The notes: a model not told the origin generated them from the letters alone. A DNA stretch of 64,000 nt from Nostoc parmelioides FACHB-3921 (GCF_014696625.1 NZ_JACJQL010000015.1:1-64000); one strand, 5' to 3'; shown: positions 9,405 through 19,241, numbered from the stretch's first letter. Program-made: numbers and translations.

Positions 9405-11150
9405 TTATCCAATACCTCTGGCAATCAAAAAGGCTTCACCGATGGGGCCGAATGCTAAGACTGGGAAGAATGTCAGTGCGCCGAGGATTAAAATTACGCC
9501 TGCGGTTACGCCTGTAAATAATCCGGTGTCGGTTCGCAATGTGCCTGCGGTGAAAGGAACTTGTTGTTTGCGGGACATACTATCTGCTAATAACAACAAA
9601 CCGATAATGGGGATGTAGCGTCCGGCGAGAAGACTAAAGCAAGCACTGAGGTTCCACCACAAACCTGTAATTGTTGGTTGTGCGCCGCCTGCAATAGCTA
9701 AAGGTGAAGGCTGTCCATCACCTAAGCCTTCAAATCCCGAACCGTTGTTAGCCGCAGCCGAGGCATATTCATAAATGACTTGAGCAAAACCATGAAAGCC
9801 AGGATTACTAATGCCTGATAATTGATCAGGAAATGCTAGGGTAATTCCCGCCGGAATCATAATGGCGATGGGATGAACTAACAGAATCAGAAAACTGGCA
9901 AGCACCACTTCGCGCTTTTCAATTTTGCGTCCGAGAAATTCTGGTGTGCGTCCTACCATTAAACCCGTTGCAAACACTGCCAGAATCAAGTAGGCAAATA
10001 AGTAAGCTGTGCCTGTACCTTGTCCACCCCAGACAATTTGCAAAAACATATTAGAGAGTGTGACAAAACCCCCATTAGGCATAAAGGAGTCATGCAAACT
10101 ATTAACTGCACCGCACATAGTTCCAGTTGTACTGACAGCGAACAATGCAGACTGCGCCCAACCAAACCGGACTTCTTTTCCTTCTAAGTTAGGTTGTGTA
10201 CTGCCCAATAGTGCATTGACAGCCGGGTTGCCGTTATACTCACCAATGGCAGTAATGATAATAAATATTACGTAAATAACCCCTACCATGCCATAAACTA
10301 ACCAAGCTTGTTTGGTGTTATTGGCAAACAAACCGTAGGTGTAAATCAGAGATGTGGGAATCGACAGCATTGCCACAATCTCAATTAAGTTAGAAAACCC
10401 GTTGGGATTTTCAAAGGGATGTGCTGAGTTGATACCAAAAAAACCGCCGCCGTTTTCTCCTAGTTCTTTGATGATTTCAAAGTGAGCCACAGGCCCAAGA
10501 GCGATCGCCTGACTAATGTTAGGGTCTTCTAAGGTAGGAATGACAACTGGCCCTGCTAAAGTTTCGGGAACACCAGCCGCCATCAGCGCAATCCCACCGA
10601 CAATACAAATCGGTAGCAAAACTCTGGTAATACTGCGGGTTAGGTCTACATAAAAGTTGCCTAATGGTCTACCAGTTAACCCACGAATAAAGGCAATAGC
10701 TACGCAAAGCCCTGTTGCGGCTGAGGTAAACATATGAAATCCCAGCCCAAACATTTGACTACCGTAACTTAAGTAGGTTTCCCCTGAGTAGTGCTGTTGG
10801 TTGGTATTAGTAATAAAGGAAATAGCGGTGTGTAATGCTGTATCCCAAGTTGGCGCACCTAAATTAGTAGGATTGAGGGGCAACCATCCTTGATTGAGGA
10901 TCAGCAAAAAAACAAATACTCCCATCACTACATTGCTGTACAGTATGGCTCTGGCATATTGCCACCCTGTCATATCTTCTTTAGTGGCAACACCTATCAG
11001 AGAATAAACCAATCGCTCCACACCGTTCAATATTGGATCGAGCAAAGTGCGTTGTTCTTGAAAGACACGCGCCATATATCGCCCAAAAAAGGGAGTTATT
11101 GCTACGACAATTAGTAGCGTTAATGCTATTTGTAGCCATCCTTGTAGCAT
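9405..11150 (-). CDS. kdpA: KdpA, K+-binding channel-like subunit
   Basis: KdpA is the potassium-translocating subunit of the Kdp pump, with ten or so membrane helices and four filter-like loops. The 581-residue sequence contains the family signatures [34 protein letters not shown] and [15 protein letters not shown] near the selectivity loops, and ends at LIARGIG. It is the first gene of the minus-strand kdp operon; expression should start in the 640-bp region that separates it from the divergent two-component genes. No separate kdpF is seen before it. Length and motifs are normal for the family. Confidence 0.97.
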   Translation of the reverse strand: MLQGWLQIALTLLIVVAITPFFGRYMARVFQEQRTLLDPILNGVERLVYSLIGVATKEDMTGWQYARAILYSNVVMGVFVFLLILNQGWLPLNPTNLGAPTWDTALHTAISFITNTNQQHYSGETYLSYGSQMFGLGFHMFTSAATGLCVAIAFIRGLTGRPLGNFYVDLTRSITRVLLPICIVGGIALMAAGVPETLAGPVVIPTLEDPNISQAIALGPVAHFEIIKELGENGGGFFGINSAHPFENPNGFSNLIEIVAMLSIPTSLIYTYGLFANNTKQAWLVYGMVGVIYVIFIIITAIGEYNGNPAVNALLGSTQPNLEGKEVRFGWAQSALFAVSTTGTMCGAVNSLHDSFMPNGGFVTLSNMFLQIVWGGQGTGTAYLFAYLILAVFATGLMVGRTPEFLGRKIEKREVVLASFLILLVHPIAIMIPAGITLAFPDQLSGISNPGFHGFAQVIYEYASAAANNGSGFEGLGDGQPSPLAIAGGAQPTITGLWWNLSACFSLLAGRYIPIIGLLLLADSMSRKQQVPFTAGTLRTDTGLFTGVTAGVILILGALTFFPVLAFGPIGEAFLIARGIG

Positions 11151-11792
11151 GAGTTATACCAATTGATTATTTGTAATAAAGAATATCCAAAGCTATTGGA
11201 AATATTGAGTATCAATCAGGCTCAGATCTACAGCAGGTAACAGGTTTGAAAGTCTTTTTTTCATGGCTTTTGGTTAAAATTTGTACCTCATTCACCTGCA
11301 ATCTGCTGTAAGTCAGAACATTTCAATTTCATCAAATACTCTGCTTTGATTGGAGGAGTTAATACTAATTCCTTGAGTTGCCGTACATAGACATAGAGTT
11401 GTCTGCAATTTTTGTATCAATTTATTTACATAATCTCATTGATTTGCGAAGGAAGACAAGACATAGAAGATATAAAAATAGGCTTATTTTTTATTTATAA
11501 AGCGTTTATATTTCTATATCTATCGTTTAGGTAAAATATACACAAACGTTTAGTATGTTTATTTTTTTCTAAACGCTAGTTTTGCCTAAGTAGGGTTTTA
11601 TGTTTTATTTATGAAAATTTATTTTGATTAACTTAAAATAAATAACTTATTAATTATAGTTTTACCGTTAAATTTAAGGCGCACCGGATATACTTAATTC
11701 CTAAACAAAATATTTTTTATCTAAACGTTATCTTGGCTGTTAAGAATTAAATAAATTCTACTAAGTTGAATATCAGAATTTAATTATTTATC
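11151..11792. promoter_or_regulatory. Divergent kdp / two-component control region
   Basis: This 642-bp A+T-rich gap lies between kdpA (minus) and the sensor kinase gene (plus). It holds five copies of CGTTTAG/CTAAACG: at 11503 (CGTTTAT), 11524, 11547, 11569 (reverse orientation) and 11721 (reverse). The first four are spaced 21, 23 and 22 bp, about two helical turns, and one sits in the palindrome AAACGTTT (11544-11551). This is the arrangement expected of a multi-site operator. The neighbouring NarL-type regulator is the obvious candidate to bind it, which is inference. No riboswitch is recognised. Confidence 0.65.
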
Positions 11793-12953
11793 ATGGAATT
11801 AACAGCCTCCATGACCAAAAATATATCCTCAATGCTTCTACTTCCTACGAAACTTCTGACTAAAAACTCACGATTGAGTAGATTGCTAGTCATGTTAGGG
11901 CTGTTTGTAACTGTCGTGCTGTTGGAGTTTACTACACCTACAGAGTATGTTTTTGGCTACTTTTATACAGGGCCAATATTATTAACGAACTCATGGTTCG
12001 GGGGGAGGGCGACCTTTGGAGCGACGACGATCGCAGTTTTCTTAACGATTTTAAATATTTTCTTACCAGGGGGTGAAGTTATTAAAACATCCACAGTTGC
12101 CAGTAGAGCGATCGCCGCAATGGCTTTAATTGTAACTGGTGTGTTAAGCGAGCGCCTGCGTCGTTCCCAAGAAGCGATCGCCATTACCCGTGCCAAACTC
12201 GAATCTCAACAAGAATTAATCAAACTGCGAGAAGATTTTGCCTCTACACTCACCCATGATTTAAAAACACCGCTACTGGGAGCAATTGAAACAATCAAAG
12301 CATTTCAGCAAGAACAATTTGGCTCAGTCTCACCCACTCAGCAGCAAGTATTAGACACAATGGCACGCAGCCACAAGACTTCTCTACAACTTGTAGAAAC
12401 TTTGTTAGATGTCTATCGCAACGATATTGAAGGCTTAAAACTGAACTTAGCACCTGTAGATTTGACCAACTTAGCAGAAGATGTGGCTAGTAGTTTGATT
12501 GCATTAGCTGCCAATCGTCGCGTTCATCTCTCAGTTAGTTACGGTGATTCTGATTGGCGACGCGCATTGTGGGTTCAAGGTGATGCGCTGCAACTGCAAC
12601 GAGTTTTTAATAACCTTTTAGTGAATGCGATCAATCATTCCCGGCGGGGCGCAAAGGTAGAAGTAGTTTTAGAAGGGCAAGCCTCTTACCAAGTGGTGAA
12701 GATTTTAGATACAGGTGCAGGTCTTCAACCAGAACAGTTACCTCATTTATTTGAACGATTTTATCAAGGACATAGCGATGCCTTCGGCGGGCTTTGCCTA
12801 CGCCAAGCCAAGGGTTCGGGATTAGGACTTTATTTATCGCGCCAAATTATTGAAGCCCACGGAGGTATAATTTGGGCAGAGAACAGAGTACCCACTGGTG
12901 CTATGTTTGCATTCAAACTGCCTGTTTATCCATTTTCATCTCTAACTGTGTAA
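11793..12953 (+). CDS. Membrane sensor histidine kinase next to kdp
   Basis: A 386-residue histidine kinase. Residues about 30-120 form four hydrophobic helices with almost no periplasmic domain (an integral-membrane sensor like the KdpD membrane part), then a coiled coil, the dimerisation/phosphoacceptor box LTHDLKTP with His155, an N box (NNLLVNAINHS), the DTGAG box and a G2-like GSGLGLYLS box. It lies divergently from kdpA and is followed after one base by its response regulator, so it probably reports on K+ or turgor to the kdp operon, standing in for KdpD; this is inference. Odd point: residues about 329-339 (DAFGGLCLRQ) appear to come from a small dispersed repeat inserted in frame in the ATP-lid. 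Confidence 0.85.
   Translation: MELTASMTKNISSMLLLPTKLLTKNSRLSRLLVMLGLFVTVVLLEFTTPTEYVFGYFYTGPILLTNSWFGGRATFGATTIAVFLTILNIFLPGGEVIKTSTVASRAIAAMALIVTGVLSERLRRSQEAIAITRAKLESQQELIKLREDFASTLTHDLKTPLLGAIETIKAFQQEQFGSVSPTQQQVLDTMARSHKTSLQLVETLLDVYRNDIEGLKLNLAPVDLTNLAEDVASSLIALAANRRVHLSVSYGDSDWRRALWVQGDALQLQRVFNNLLVNAINHSRRGAKVEVVLEGQASYQVVKILDTGAGLQPEQLPHLFERFYQGHSDAFGGLCLRQAKGSGLGLYLSRQIIEAHGGIIWAENRVPTGAMFAFKLPVYPFSSLTV
12777..12809 (+). repeat. Small dispersed repeat inserted inside the kinase gene
   Basis: The stretch with CCTTCGGCGGGCTTTGCC followed by TACGCC is G+C-rich and has the look of the short dispersed repeats scattered in Nostoc-type genomes. It interrupts the usual spacing between the FERFYQG box and the GSGLGL box while keeping the frame, adding about 10 residues. 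Judged from composition and alignment by memory of the family. Confidence 0.5.
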
Positions 12954-12954
12954 A

Positions 12955-13626
12955 ATGTCCTCTATCCCAATTAAAATTCTGCTTGTTGAGGACGACGAAC
13001 TTTTCCGCTTGGGTTTGCGCGTGCGATTGCAACAAGAACCAGCTTTAGAGATTGTCGCTGAGGCTGAAGATGGTGAAACAGCTATCGAGCTACTTAAGCA
13101 AATTCCTCTGGATGTAGTGCTTTTGGATGTAGGTTTGCCAGGAATTGGAGGAATAGAAGCTTGTAGACAAATTAAACAGCAAAATCCTCTACTACCAGTT
13201 TTAGTTTTCACTTCCCATTCGCAAAAGCCGCTAATTACACGTTTGATTGAAGCAGGCGCACAAGGCTACTGTCTCAAAGGAATTGCTGCGGAAAAATTAG
13301 TGTTAGCATTACGTTCTGTGGCGAGTGGTGCTTCCTGGTGGGATGCAACTGCAACACAAGAAATTCGTTCTTCTTTGAGTTACGAAACACCTCAACTTGA
13401 GCCAGAAAATACAGCAAAGCTTTCCAACCCGCTAACTGGACGTGAACAAGAAATTCTGTCACTATTAGCGGCTGGAAAAACTAATCAAGAAATCGCTCAT
13501 CAACTGTGTATTGCACCTGGAACAGTGCGAGTTCATATCCATGCGATTTTACAAAAATTAGAAGTGAGCGATCGCACTCAAGCTGTGCTTGTTGCGTTAC
13601 AAAAACAGTTAATCAAAAGTCCGTAG
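12955..13626 (+). CDS. NarL/FixJ-family response regulator
   Basis: A 223-residue regulator with a receiver domain (acidic pair VEDDE at about residue 11-14, phosphoacceptor Asp58 in LLDVGLPG, the Thr/Ser switch in FTSHS, Lys in CLKG) and a C-terminal LuxR-type helix-turn-helix (LTGREQEILSLLAAGKTNQEIAHQL, then VRVHIHAILQKL). It begins one base after the kinase stop, so the two are cotranslated partners. Known Kdp regulators (KdpE) are OmpR-type, so a NarL-type protein here would be a different solution. It probably binds the repeated CGTTTAG motifs upstream; that is inference. Confidence 0.9.
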   Translation: MSSIPIKILLVEDDELFRLGLRVRLQQEPALEIVAEAEDGETAIELLKQIPLDVVLLDVGLPGIGGIEACRQIKQQNPLLPVLVFTSHSQKPLITRLIEAGAQGYCLKGIAAEKLVLALRSVASGASWWDATATQEIRSSLSYETPQLEPENTAKLSNPLTGREQEILSLLAAGKTNQEIAHQLCIAPGTVRVHIHAILQKLEVSDRTQAVLVALQKQLIKSP

Positions 13627-13737
13627 ACTTAATGTAACTTGGGGTCAACATAGCATAGCTGACACTAGGGGCAAGATGACATAGAGCCGAGATAGCCTGA
13701 TGACAGGGGCGATCGCGCCCCTAAGACAAAATAAATG

Positions 13738-14937
13738 TCAAATAGCTTGTTTTAAATTAGAAGCTGTCATTTCTGGATTACCGGAAAATGGGAAAACTAA
13801 AATACTCTGAATATTGGGATTATTCACTAATTCTTTTAAACGACTAAGCTGCTGATCTGTAATTGCAATTCCAGCATATTTTTGGGCGTAATTTAGTTCT
13901 TCAGTAAAATTATTATCATTATATGCTTGAATAAATACTCGGTCTACACCCCACTGTTCCCAATCAGCCGCAAAATATTTTTTAGCCCAATAAGGGTTAT
14001 GATGACAAATATCAAAACTTACCAAAGAATTCGCTTCTTTCATCGAGCTTGTCATTTGTTGTACAAACTTAGTTAAATGCTTAGTTCTGTCAGTTTTTCC
14101 CGGTAATTCAGCATAATATCCTAGATAATCATCCCATTGAACTGCATCAACATTAGGATATTTCTTAACGAACTCGACTGAAATATTTTTGAAGAAAGTA
14201 GCAACTTCTGGTTTCTCTACATCAAGTACATAATGGTCAATCCCGGCATAAGTTTTATCTATTCCTGGCACAATCCAATTTTTAGCAACAGCTAAATCAA
14301 AAATCGGACTATTTTTATCTATTTTAATTCCCTTCTCAAAATAAGCATGAACTTGCATTCCTTGTTTATGTGCTTCATCAATCAGCCAATTTAACCATTC
14401 TTCTTGAAATTGATTAGGACAACTGCTATACCCTAAAGTTTGCTGCATCACATCACTTTTGTACATCGTACAACCATTACCCCAAACACCATGAATAATG
14501 GTATTGATACCTTGAGAACGATAGTAGCGAACTCTCTGGCGAATCGTTTGCTCATCGGCATTATTTGTAGCTTGATAACGACTTAAATAAATCCCTCTAA
14601 TTAGTTTTTTCTCCCAAGGAGTTGGAGGTAATACTGTTTTTCTCTCTTGTGTTATTGTGCTTGAAGCTTTGTTATTTTTAGAAGCTACATTTACAGATGT
14701 AGGTAAAGAATTCTTTGGAGTTGCAGAAGCAGTGGGTAGGGAAATTGAGGCGGACGTTGGAGTAGGATTGAAAATCGGGATACTTATTCGTTCATTCTTG
14801 GATAAAAATCTGCTGAACGTATCTAAATTTTCTGCTTTACTGAACCACCAGTAACCACCTCCCACGACAGCTAGTATTACGGATAATGGAATATTTAGGC
14901 ACCCACATCCACTGCGGTCTTTTTTTTGGTGCGGCAT
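13738..14937 (-). CDS. Membrane-anchored glycoside-hydrolase-like protein (GHL10/DUF187 type)
   Basis: A 399-residue protein with a short cytoplasmic N-terminus, one membrane helix (about 16-33: NIPLSVILAVVGGGYWWF), a low-complexity Ser/Thr/Pro linker (to about 110), and a TIM-barrel-like domain: RGIYLSRYQA, then YYRSQGINTIIHGVWG, EEWLNWLIDEAHKQGMQVHAYFEKG, DVEKPEV, DAVQWDDYLGYY and DRVFIQAYND. These match the family of putative glycoside hydrolases (GHL10, formerly DUF187). The acidic residues in QWDD and EKG could be catalytic. It is expected to act outside the membrane, perhaps on cell-wall or sheath glycans; substrate unknown. It is transcribed alone and converges on the response-regulator gene. 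Confidence 0.7.
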   Translation of the reverse strand: MPHQKKDRSGCGCLNIPLSVILAVVGGGYWWFSKAENLDTFSRFLSKNERISIPIFNPTPTSASISLPTASATPKNSLPTSVNVASKNNKASSTITQERKTVLPPTPWEKKLIRGIYLSRYQATNNADEQTIRQRVRYYRSQGINTIIHGVWGNGCTMYKSDVMQQTLGYSSCPNQFQEEWLNWLIDEAHKQGMQVHAYFEKGIKIDKNSPIFDLAVAKNWIVPGIDKTYAGIDHYVLDVEKPEVATFFKNISVEFVKKYPNVDAVQWDDYLGYYAELPGKTDRTKHLTKFVQQMTSSMKEANSLVSFDICHHNPYWAKKYFAADWEQWGVDRVFIQAYNDNNFTEELNYAQKYAGIAITDQQLSRLKELVNNPNIQSILVFPFSGNPEMTASNLKQAI

Positions 14938-15193
14938 ATTAATTTCAATATTATCAGTTAATCTCGCTATATATACAGATTACTACCATTGTAGATTTAC
15001 TTTTTCCCGATATAATCTCTAAAGAAATTTGATCAACGTTTCTCATAAAATATTTTCAGAGTGAATCTTCACACATCAAAATTGAGAGTAAATGTATCAT
15101 CATCAGGTTTTTCTGATATTTGAAGTATAACGGTAACAACGCGCAATTATTACTGAGACGAAAGCAAATATTAAGTTAAAATAGCCACCACAA

Positions 15194-16117
15194 TTAAATT
15201 GCATTGCTCACTTGTGTGATTAATGCTCGCAGCCACTCATCAGCAGGTATATTATCTGTGCTTTGATGCCAACGCATAAACACCGAAAAACCTTCCATTG
15301 ACAACGGGACTGGCAACAGTTTCAATGATTGGCTCTGGGTAAATGTTAGGGCTACTCTTTGAGGTAGAGTTGCTAGTAAATTACTTTGAGCGAGAATGAA
15401 CGGTGCTATGAGGAAATGCGGTATAGACACAGCAATATGTCGTTGTAGATTCTTTTGTGCCAATAATGTATCAACGCGTCCAACTCGATCTTCTTGAATA
15501 GAAACCAGTAAATGTGACTCTGCAAGATAGTCCTCTATAGATAAACTACTGCCAATCCTGGGGTGAGCTTGACGACACAAACAACAATAAACCTCATCAA
15601 ACAAAAATTGTTCTTGGTGTAATGAATTTTTTTCTGGGAAAATTCCACATACTAAGTCAACTTCACCCTTATCCAGTAGAGTGAGTAGTTTTTGACGCTC
15701 CCCTGATCTGATTTGCCAGCTGATGTTAGGTGCTATTACTTGTACAGTTTCTACTAATCTTGGCAATAATATAAATTCTACATAGTCTGACATTCCGATC
15801 GCAAAGACGCGATCGCTCGTTGCTGGTTCAAAGTATGGTGGTTCTAATAGGGCTGATTGAATTTGTTGCAAGGCGGGACGTAATTGTTGCGCCAGAGTTA
15901 TAGCTTTAGGAGTGGGGGACAATCCTGTGGTTTTTCTGACGAATAATTCATCCTCCATTAAATTACGTAACCGAGCTAGAGCATTACTTGTTGCTGGTTG
16001 GCTTAACCCCAATCTGAGAGCGGCGCGAGTAACGTTCTGCTCAGTCATCAGTGCATCAAAAACTACCAGCAAATTTAAATCTATCCCGGCTAAATTGATG
16101 TGGTGAATATTACTCAT
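15194..16117 (-). CDS. LysR-family transcription regulator
   Basis: A 307-residue LysR regulator. The N-terminal winged helix reads LNLLVVFDALMTEQNVTRAALRLGLSQPATSNALARLRNLMEDELF (split here for description: helix one to LMTEQN, recognition helix SQPATSNALARL), followed by a two-lobed effector domain (residues 90-300). I start at the ATG at 16117 (MSNIHHINLAGID), the usual NodD-like beginning; the frame stays open further upstream but that part is hydrophobic and atypical. It is divergent from the DJ-1/reductase gene pair with an 82-bp gap, the classic layout for a LysR protein and its target genes. The effector is unknown. Confidence 0.9.
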   Translation of the reverse strand: MSNIHHINLAGIDLNLLVVFDALMTEQNVTRAALRLGLSQPATSNALARLRNLMEDELFVRKTTGLSPTPKAITLAQQLRPALQQIQSALLEPPYFEPATSDRVFAIGMSDYVEFILLPRLVETVQVIAPNISWQIRSGERQKLLTLLDKGEVDLVCGIFPEKNSLHQEQFLFDEVYCCLCRQAHPRIGSSLSIEDYLAESHLLVSIQEDRVGRVDTLLAQKNLQRHIAVSIPHFLIAPFILAQSNLLATLPQRVALTFTQSQSLKLLPVPLSMEGFSVFMRWHQSTDNIPADEWLRALITQVSNAI

Positions 16118-16199
16118 ACAAATTATCCATTGGACAAATATATCATCCCTGATCCAGGATGAAATTATCACTGTGGTCGTAATTAGGACAACGATTTCC

Positions 16200-16919
16200 A
16201 TGAGCAAGCAGATTCTCATGATTGTGGCCAACCCTTCCATTTCAACTACTTTGGGTGTGCCTGTCGGGTTTTGGGCATCAGAACTGATACATCCTTACGA
16301 TGTATTTACAAAAGCTGGCTTGCAAGTAGTTATTGCTAGTCCCCAAGGGGGCAAAGTGGAATTTGATAATTTCAGCGATCCTCGTGATGCTTCTGGTTAT
16401 TCCCAAGATGACACACTGTCACTGGAGTATATTCAGCAACCCAAATTCATGCAATTACTGGAAAATACACCTGCGATCGCCAGCCTTAATCCAGATGATT
16501 TTGATGCAATTGTGGTGTGCGGTGGGCAATCCCCTATGTTTACTTTTCGTCAAAACACCGTTTTGGTGGATTTGTTTCTCAAATTTTACGCAGATCACAA
16601 ACCCAGTGCAGCTTTATGTCACGGTACCTGTTTACTATTAGAAACTAAGTTAAACAATGGCTCACCTCTGATTCAAGGTAAAACAATCACGGGGTTTGCT
16701 AATAGCGAAGAAGATTATGCGGATCATGTCGTTGGTCAAAAAATCATGCCATTCCGCATTGAAGACGAAGCCAAAAAGTTAGGTGCTAACTTCGTCACTA
16801 AAGAAGCTTTTGCACCTCATGCTGTCAGAGATGGACATCTGATTACTGGACAACAACAGAACTCTGGGACAGAAACCGCCAAACTCGTCTTAGATGCGTT
16901 GGGTATCACAGGAGTCTAA
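16200..16919 (+). CDS. DJ-1/PfpI-family class I glutamine amidotransferase-like protein
   Basis: A 239-residue protein of the DJ-1/PfpI superfamily, close to Hsp31-like proteins. It starts MSKQILMIVANPS (ATG at 16200, chosen over a GTG-type start nine codons upstream), has the acidic residue in the N-terminal half (SPQGGKVEFD), the strand FDAIVVCGGQSPMF and the nucleophile elbow ALCHGTCLLL with the reactive Cys. Relatives act as glyoxalases, deglycases or chaperones; the exact role here is not fixed by sequence. It is two bases from the reductase gene downstream and divergent from the LysR gene, so the pair is probably the LysR regulon. Confidence 0.85.
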   Translation: MSKQILMIVANPSISTTLGVPVGFWASELIHPYDVFTKAGLQVVIASPQGGKVEFDNFSDPRDASGYSQDDTLSLEYIQQPKFMQLLENTPAIASLNPDDFDAIVVCGGQSPMFTFRQNTVLVDLFLKFYADHKPSAALCHGTCLLLETKLNNGSPLIQGKTITGFANSEEDYADHVVGQKIMPFRIEDEAKKLGANFVTKEAFAPHAVRDGHLITGQQQNSGTETAKLVLDALGITGV

Positions 16920-16921
16920 TA

Positions 16922-17557
16922 ATGAAGATTGCATTTATTGGTATTGGACAAGTCGGTTGTGCATTAGCAGGTCAATTACTGTCGTTAGACCACACTGTAA
17001 CTATTGCTGCACGCAACCCTAATTCAGATAGTGTCAAAACAGCTTTAGCTAAATATCCAGCACTACAAGTTTCTTCTCCCCAAGAGGCGATCGCTCAAGC
17101 TGAGGTGATTTTTCTAGCTACCCCATTTGCTGCTAATCAAGCAGCTTTAGCAGAAGTTGGTGATTTATCGGGCAAAATTCTCGTTGATTGCACTAATCCT
17201 GTGGGGGCAAATCTGACTCACGGACTCAAAAGTGAACAATCCGGTAGTGAACTTGTTCAAAGTTTTGTACCTCAAGCCAAAGTAGTCAAAGCATTTACGA
17301 TTTATGGCTTTGAAAACTTTGAAAATAATACCTATCCTGGTTATGGCAACCTCAAACCTGCTATGTTAATTGCTGGGAATGATGTCACCGCAAAGCAAGT
17401 TGTCTCTACTCTCTGCCAACAACTGGGTTGGGAAGCTGTTGATGTGGGCAATCTTTCTATGAGTTTGCATCTAGAACACATGACTCTGCTGTGGATTCAA
17501 ATGGCCAGAGTTCAAGGTCGGGGAGCTAATTTTGTGTGGGCGATGCTTCAGAGGTAA
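16922..17557 (+). CDS. NADP-dependent F420-reductase-like dinucleotide-binding enzyme
   Basis: A 211-residue Rossmann-fold protein starting MKIAFIGIGQVGCALAGQL, the GxGxxG dinucleotide motif, with ARNP at the end of the second strand (Arg favours NADP), VIFLATPF and ILVDCTNPV typical of the NADP-oxidoreductase/F420-dependent family. The C-terminal part is short and helical. Members reduce small carbonyl or cofactor substrates; the partner here is unknown, and cyanobacteria have F420 only in a limited sense, so the name is a family label. Co-transcribed with the DJ-1 gene (two-base gap). Confidence 0.8.
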   Translation: MKIAFIGIGQVGCALAGQLLSLDHTVTIAARNPNSDSVKTALAKYPALQVSSPQEAIAQAEVIFLATPFAANQAALAEVGDLSGKILVDCTNPVGANLTHGLKSEQSGSELVQSFVPQAKVVKAFTIYGFENFENNTYPGYGNLKPAMLIAGNDVTAKQVVSTLCQQLGWEAVDVGNLSMSLHLEHMTLLWIQMARVQGRGANFVWAMLQR

Positions 17558-17945
17558 TACAACTATTTCCTACCCACGGAGTAATTTTGAATCTTGAAAT
17601 GTTTTGACAATCGTTCCCGCATGAATACCTCGTGACATACTCCCTGCGCCGCCCTCCGGGACGGCGTGGGGCTGCTGACGGAAATAGCTCAAGCTGACTG
17701 GCTTTGGGTTTGGCTGGGAGCTAATCTCAGCATCACTTTGGCCTGTTTACCAAAACCCTGACTAAAAGCCAATACGGTTCAGTTAAGGATAATTGTAGGT
17801 TGGGTAGAGCGATAGCGAAACCCAACAAAGTGGCAAGAATTTTGGTTTACTCTACGAGAAGGCTGCGCCTACGTTCCTCAACCCAACCTACACTAAATCA
17901 GTTTTTTAACGCTAACTGAACAGCCTATTACCCCTACACCCTGAC
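17558..17945. other. Repeat-filled gap between convergent genes
   Basis: 388 bp with no gene. It holds a G+C-rich hairpin (GCCGCCCTCCGGGACGGC, near 17651) that may act as a terminator for the reductase gene, and an inverted-repeat element at 17777-17921 described separately. I see no coding potential. Confidence 0.6.
17777..17921. repeat. Inverted-repeat element, about 145 bp
   Basis: Nested inverted arms: GTTCAGTTA (17777-17785) with TAACTGAAC (17913-17921), and TGTAGGTTGGGT (17794-17805) with ACCCAACCTACA (17881-17892). The inner part contains short G+C-rich pieces (TACGAGAAGGCTGCGCCTACG is palindromic in character) common in Nostoc repeats. It looks like a MITE or a fold-back repeat without coding capacity. 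Confidence 0.6.
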
Positions 17946-19241
17946 CTACTCATTTCTCAACGCTTGCAAACGCACCGATACACTACCTGCGTGGGCTGGT
18001 AAACCCTCGGTTTCTGCAAGAGTGACGGCGGACTGGCCTATTTTCTGTAATGCTGCTTGATTGCATTCTAAATAGGTGATTCGCTTGAGAAAATCGTAGA
18101 CACTTAAGCCGGAAGCAAAGCGGGCAGAACGGGAAGTAGGTAATACGTGATTGGGGCCACCTAAATAGTCGCCGATCGCCTCTGGAGTATAACGGCCTAA
18201 AAATAAACTGCCAGCACACTTAATTTGACTAGCTAGCAATTGGGGATTATCTACACACAGTTCTACGTGTTCTGGAGCTAGTTGATTGAGTAAAGGGATG
18301 CTTTCGGCTAGATCTCTGACAATAATTACTGCCCCGTGATTTTGCCAACTGCTACTGGCTACTTTGGTGGTGGGTAACGTGGTCAGAATTTGCTCAACAG
18401 TTCCAATTACTTGTTGGGCAAAGGATTCGGAGTCGGTAATTAAAATTGATTGAGCGCTGGGATCGTGTTCAGCTTGGGATAATAAATCCCAGGCGATCCA
18501 TTCGGGATTGTTTTGGCGATCGGCGACAACTAAAATTTCCGAAGGCCCAGCAATGCTATCAATCCCCACAGTCCCAAATACTTGGCGTTTGGCTTCAGCA
18601 ACGTAGGCATTACCAGGCCCCACAATTTTATCTACTGGGGTGATAGTTTCTGTACCGTAGGCTAACGCCCCGACTGCTTGCGCCCCACCTATACTATATA
18701 TTTCGGTCACCCCGGCAACTTGGGCAGCAGCCAGGACGGCGGGATTGATTTCCCCATGAGGCATAGGAACAGTCATAACTATGCGTTCTACACCTGCAAT
18801 TTTGGCGGGTAGGGCATTCATCAAGACCGAACTGGGATAACTGGCGCGTCCGCCAGGGACATAAATTCCCACTTGCGATAAAGCTACCCAATTTAAGCCT
18901 AGTTTTACGCCTGCGGCATCGGTGTAACCAATATCTTGGGGTAGTTGTTTTTGATGAAAAGAACTAATACGTGCAGCCGCTAGTTCTAAGGCTGCTTTTA
19001 CCTCATCTGAACATTTCGCTGCTTGTTCGCTGATGAAAGCCGCACTCAAATGATGAGAATGGGGGCTATAGTGATCAAAACGACTGGTATATTCCTGGAC
19101 TGCGGCATCACCATGCGTTTTTACATGAGCGAGTATATCGCGTACTGTACCACTCACATCAACCGTTGCTTCTCGGCGATCGCTCACCAAGCTTTGGAAT
19201 CTGGTAGAAAATTCTTGGTCGGTTGTTTTCAAGACTAGCAT
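17946..19241 (-). CDS. hisD: Histidinol dehydrogenase
   Basis: Catalyses the last two steps of histidine synthesis, oxidising L-histidinol to L-histidine with two NAD+ and a bound zinc. The 431-residue product contains the family signatures VGIYVPGGRASYPSSVLM, VGPGNAYVAEAKRQVFG, IDSIAGPSEILVVAD, SQAEHDP and the catalytic Glu-His pair in LAPEHVELC, plus GPNHVLPT near the end. I start at the ATG at 19241 (MLVLKTTDQEF); a TTG 14 codons upstream would keep the frame but is less likely. Standalone gene, as is common for his genes in cyanobacteria. Intact. Confidence 0.95.
   Translation of the reverse strand: MLVLKTTDQEFSTRFQSLVSDRREATVDVSGTVRDILAHVKTHGDAAVQEYTSRFDHYSPHSHHLSAAFISEQAAKCSDEVKAALELAAARISSFHQKQLPQDIGYTDAAGVKLGLNWVALSQVGIYVPGGRASYPSSVLMNALPAKIAGVERIVMTVPMPHGEINPAVLAAAQVAGVTEIYSIGGAQAVGALAYGTETITPVDKIVGPGNAYVAEAKRQVFGTVGIDSIAGPSEILVVADRQNNPEWIAWDLLSQAEHDPSAQSILITDSESFAQQVIGTVEQILTTLPTTKVASSSWQNHGAVIIVRDLAESIPLLNQLAPEHVELCVDNPQLLASQIKCAGSLFLGRYTPEAIGDYLGGPNHVLPTSRSARFASGLSVYDFLKRITYLECNQAALQKIGQSAVTLAETEGLPAHAGSVSVRLQALRNE

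Noticed and set aside
16118..16240. 41-residue extension of the LysR regulator
   Set aside because: Hydrophobic, atypical sequence; the ATG at 16117 gives the normal LysR N-terminus and leaves a proper divergent promoter gap.
17630..17760. Possible end of an IS200/IS605-type element
   Set aside because: The G+C-rich hairpin is suggestive, but no transposase fragment or matching ends are visible, so I do not call an insertion sequence.
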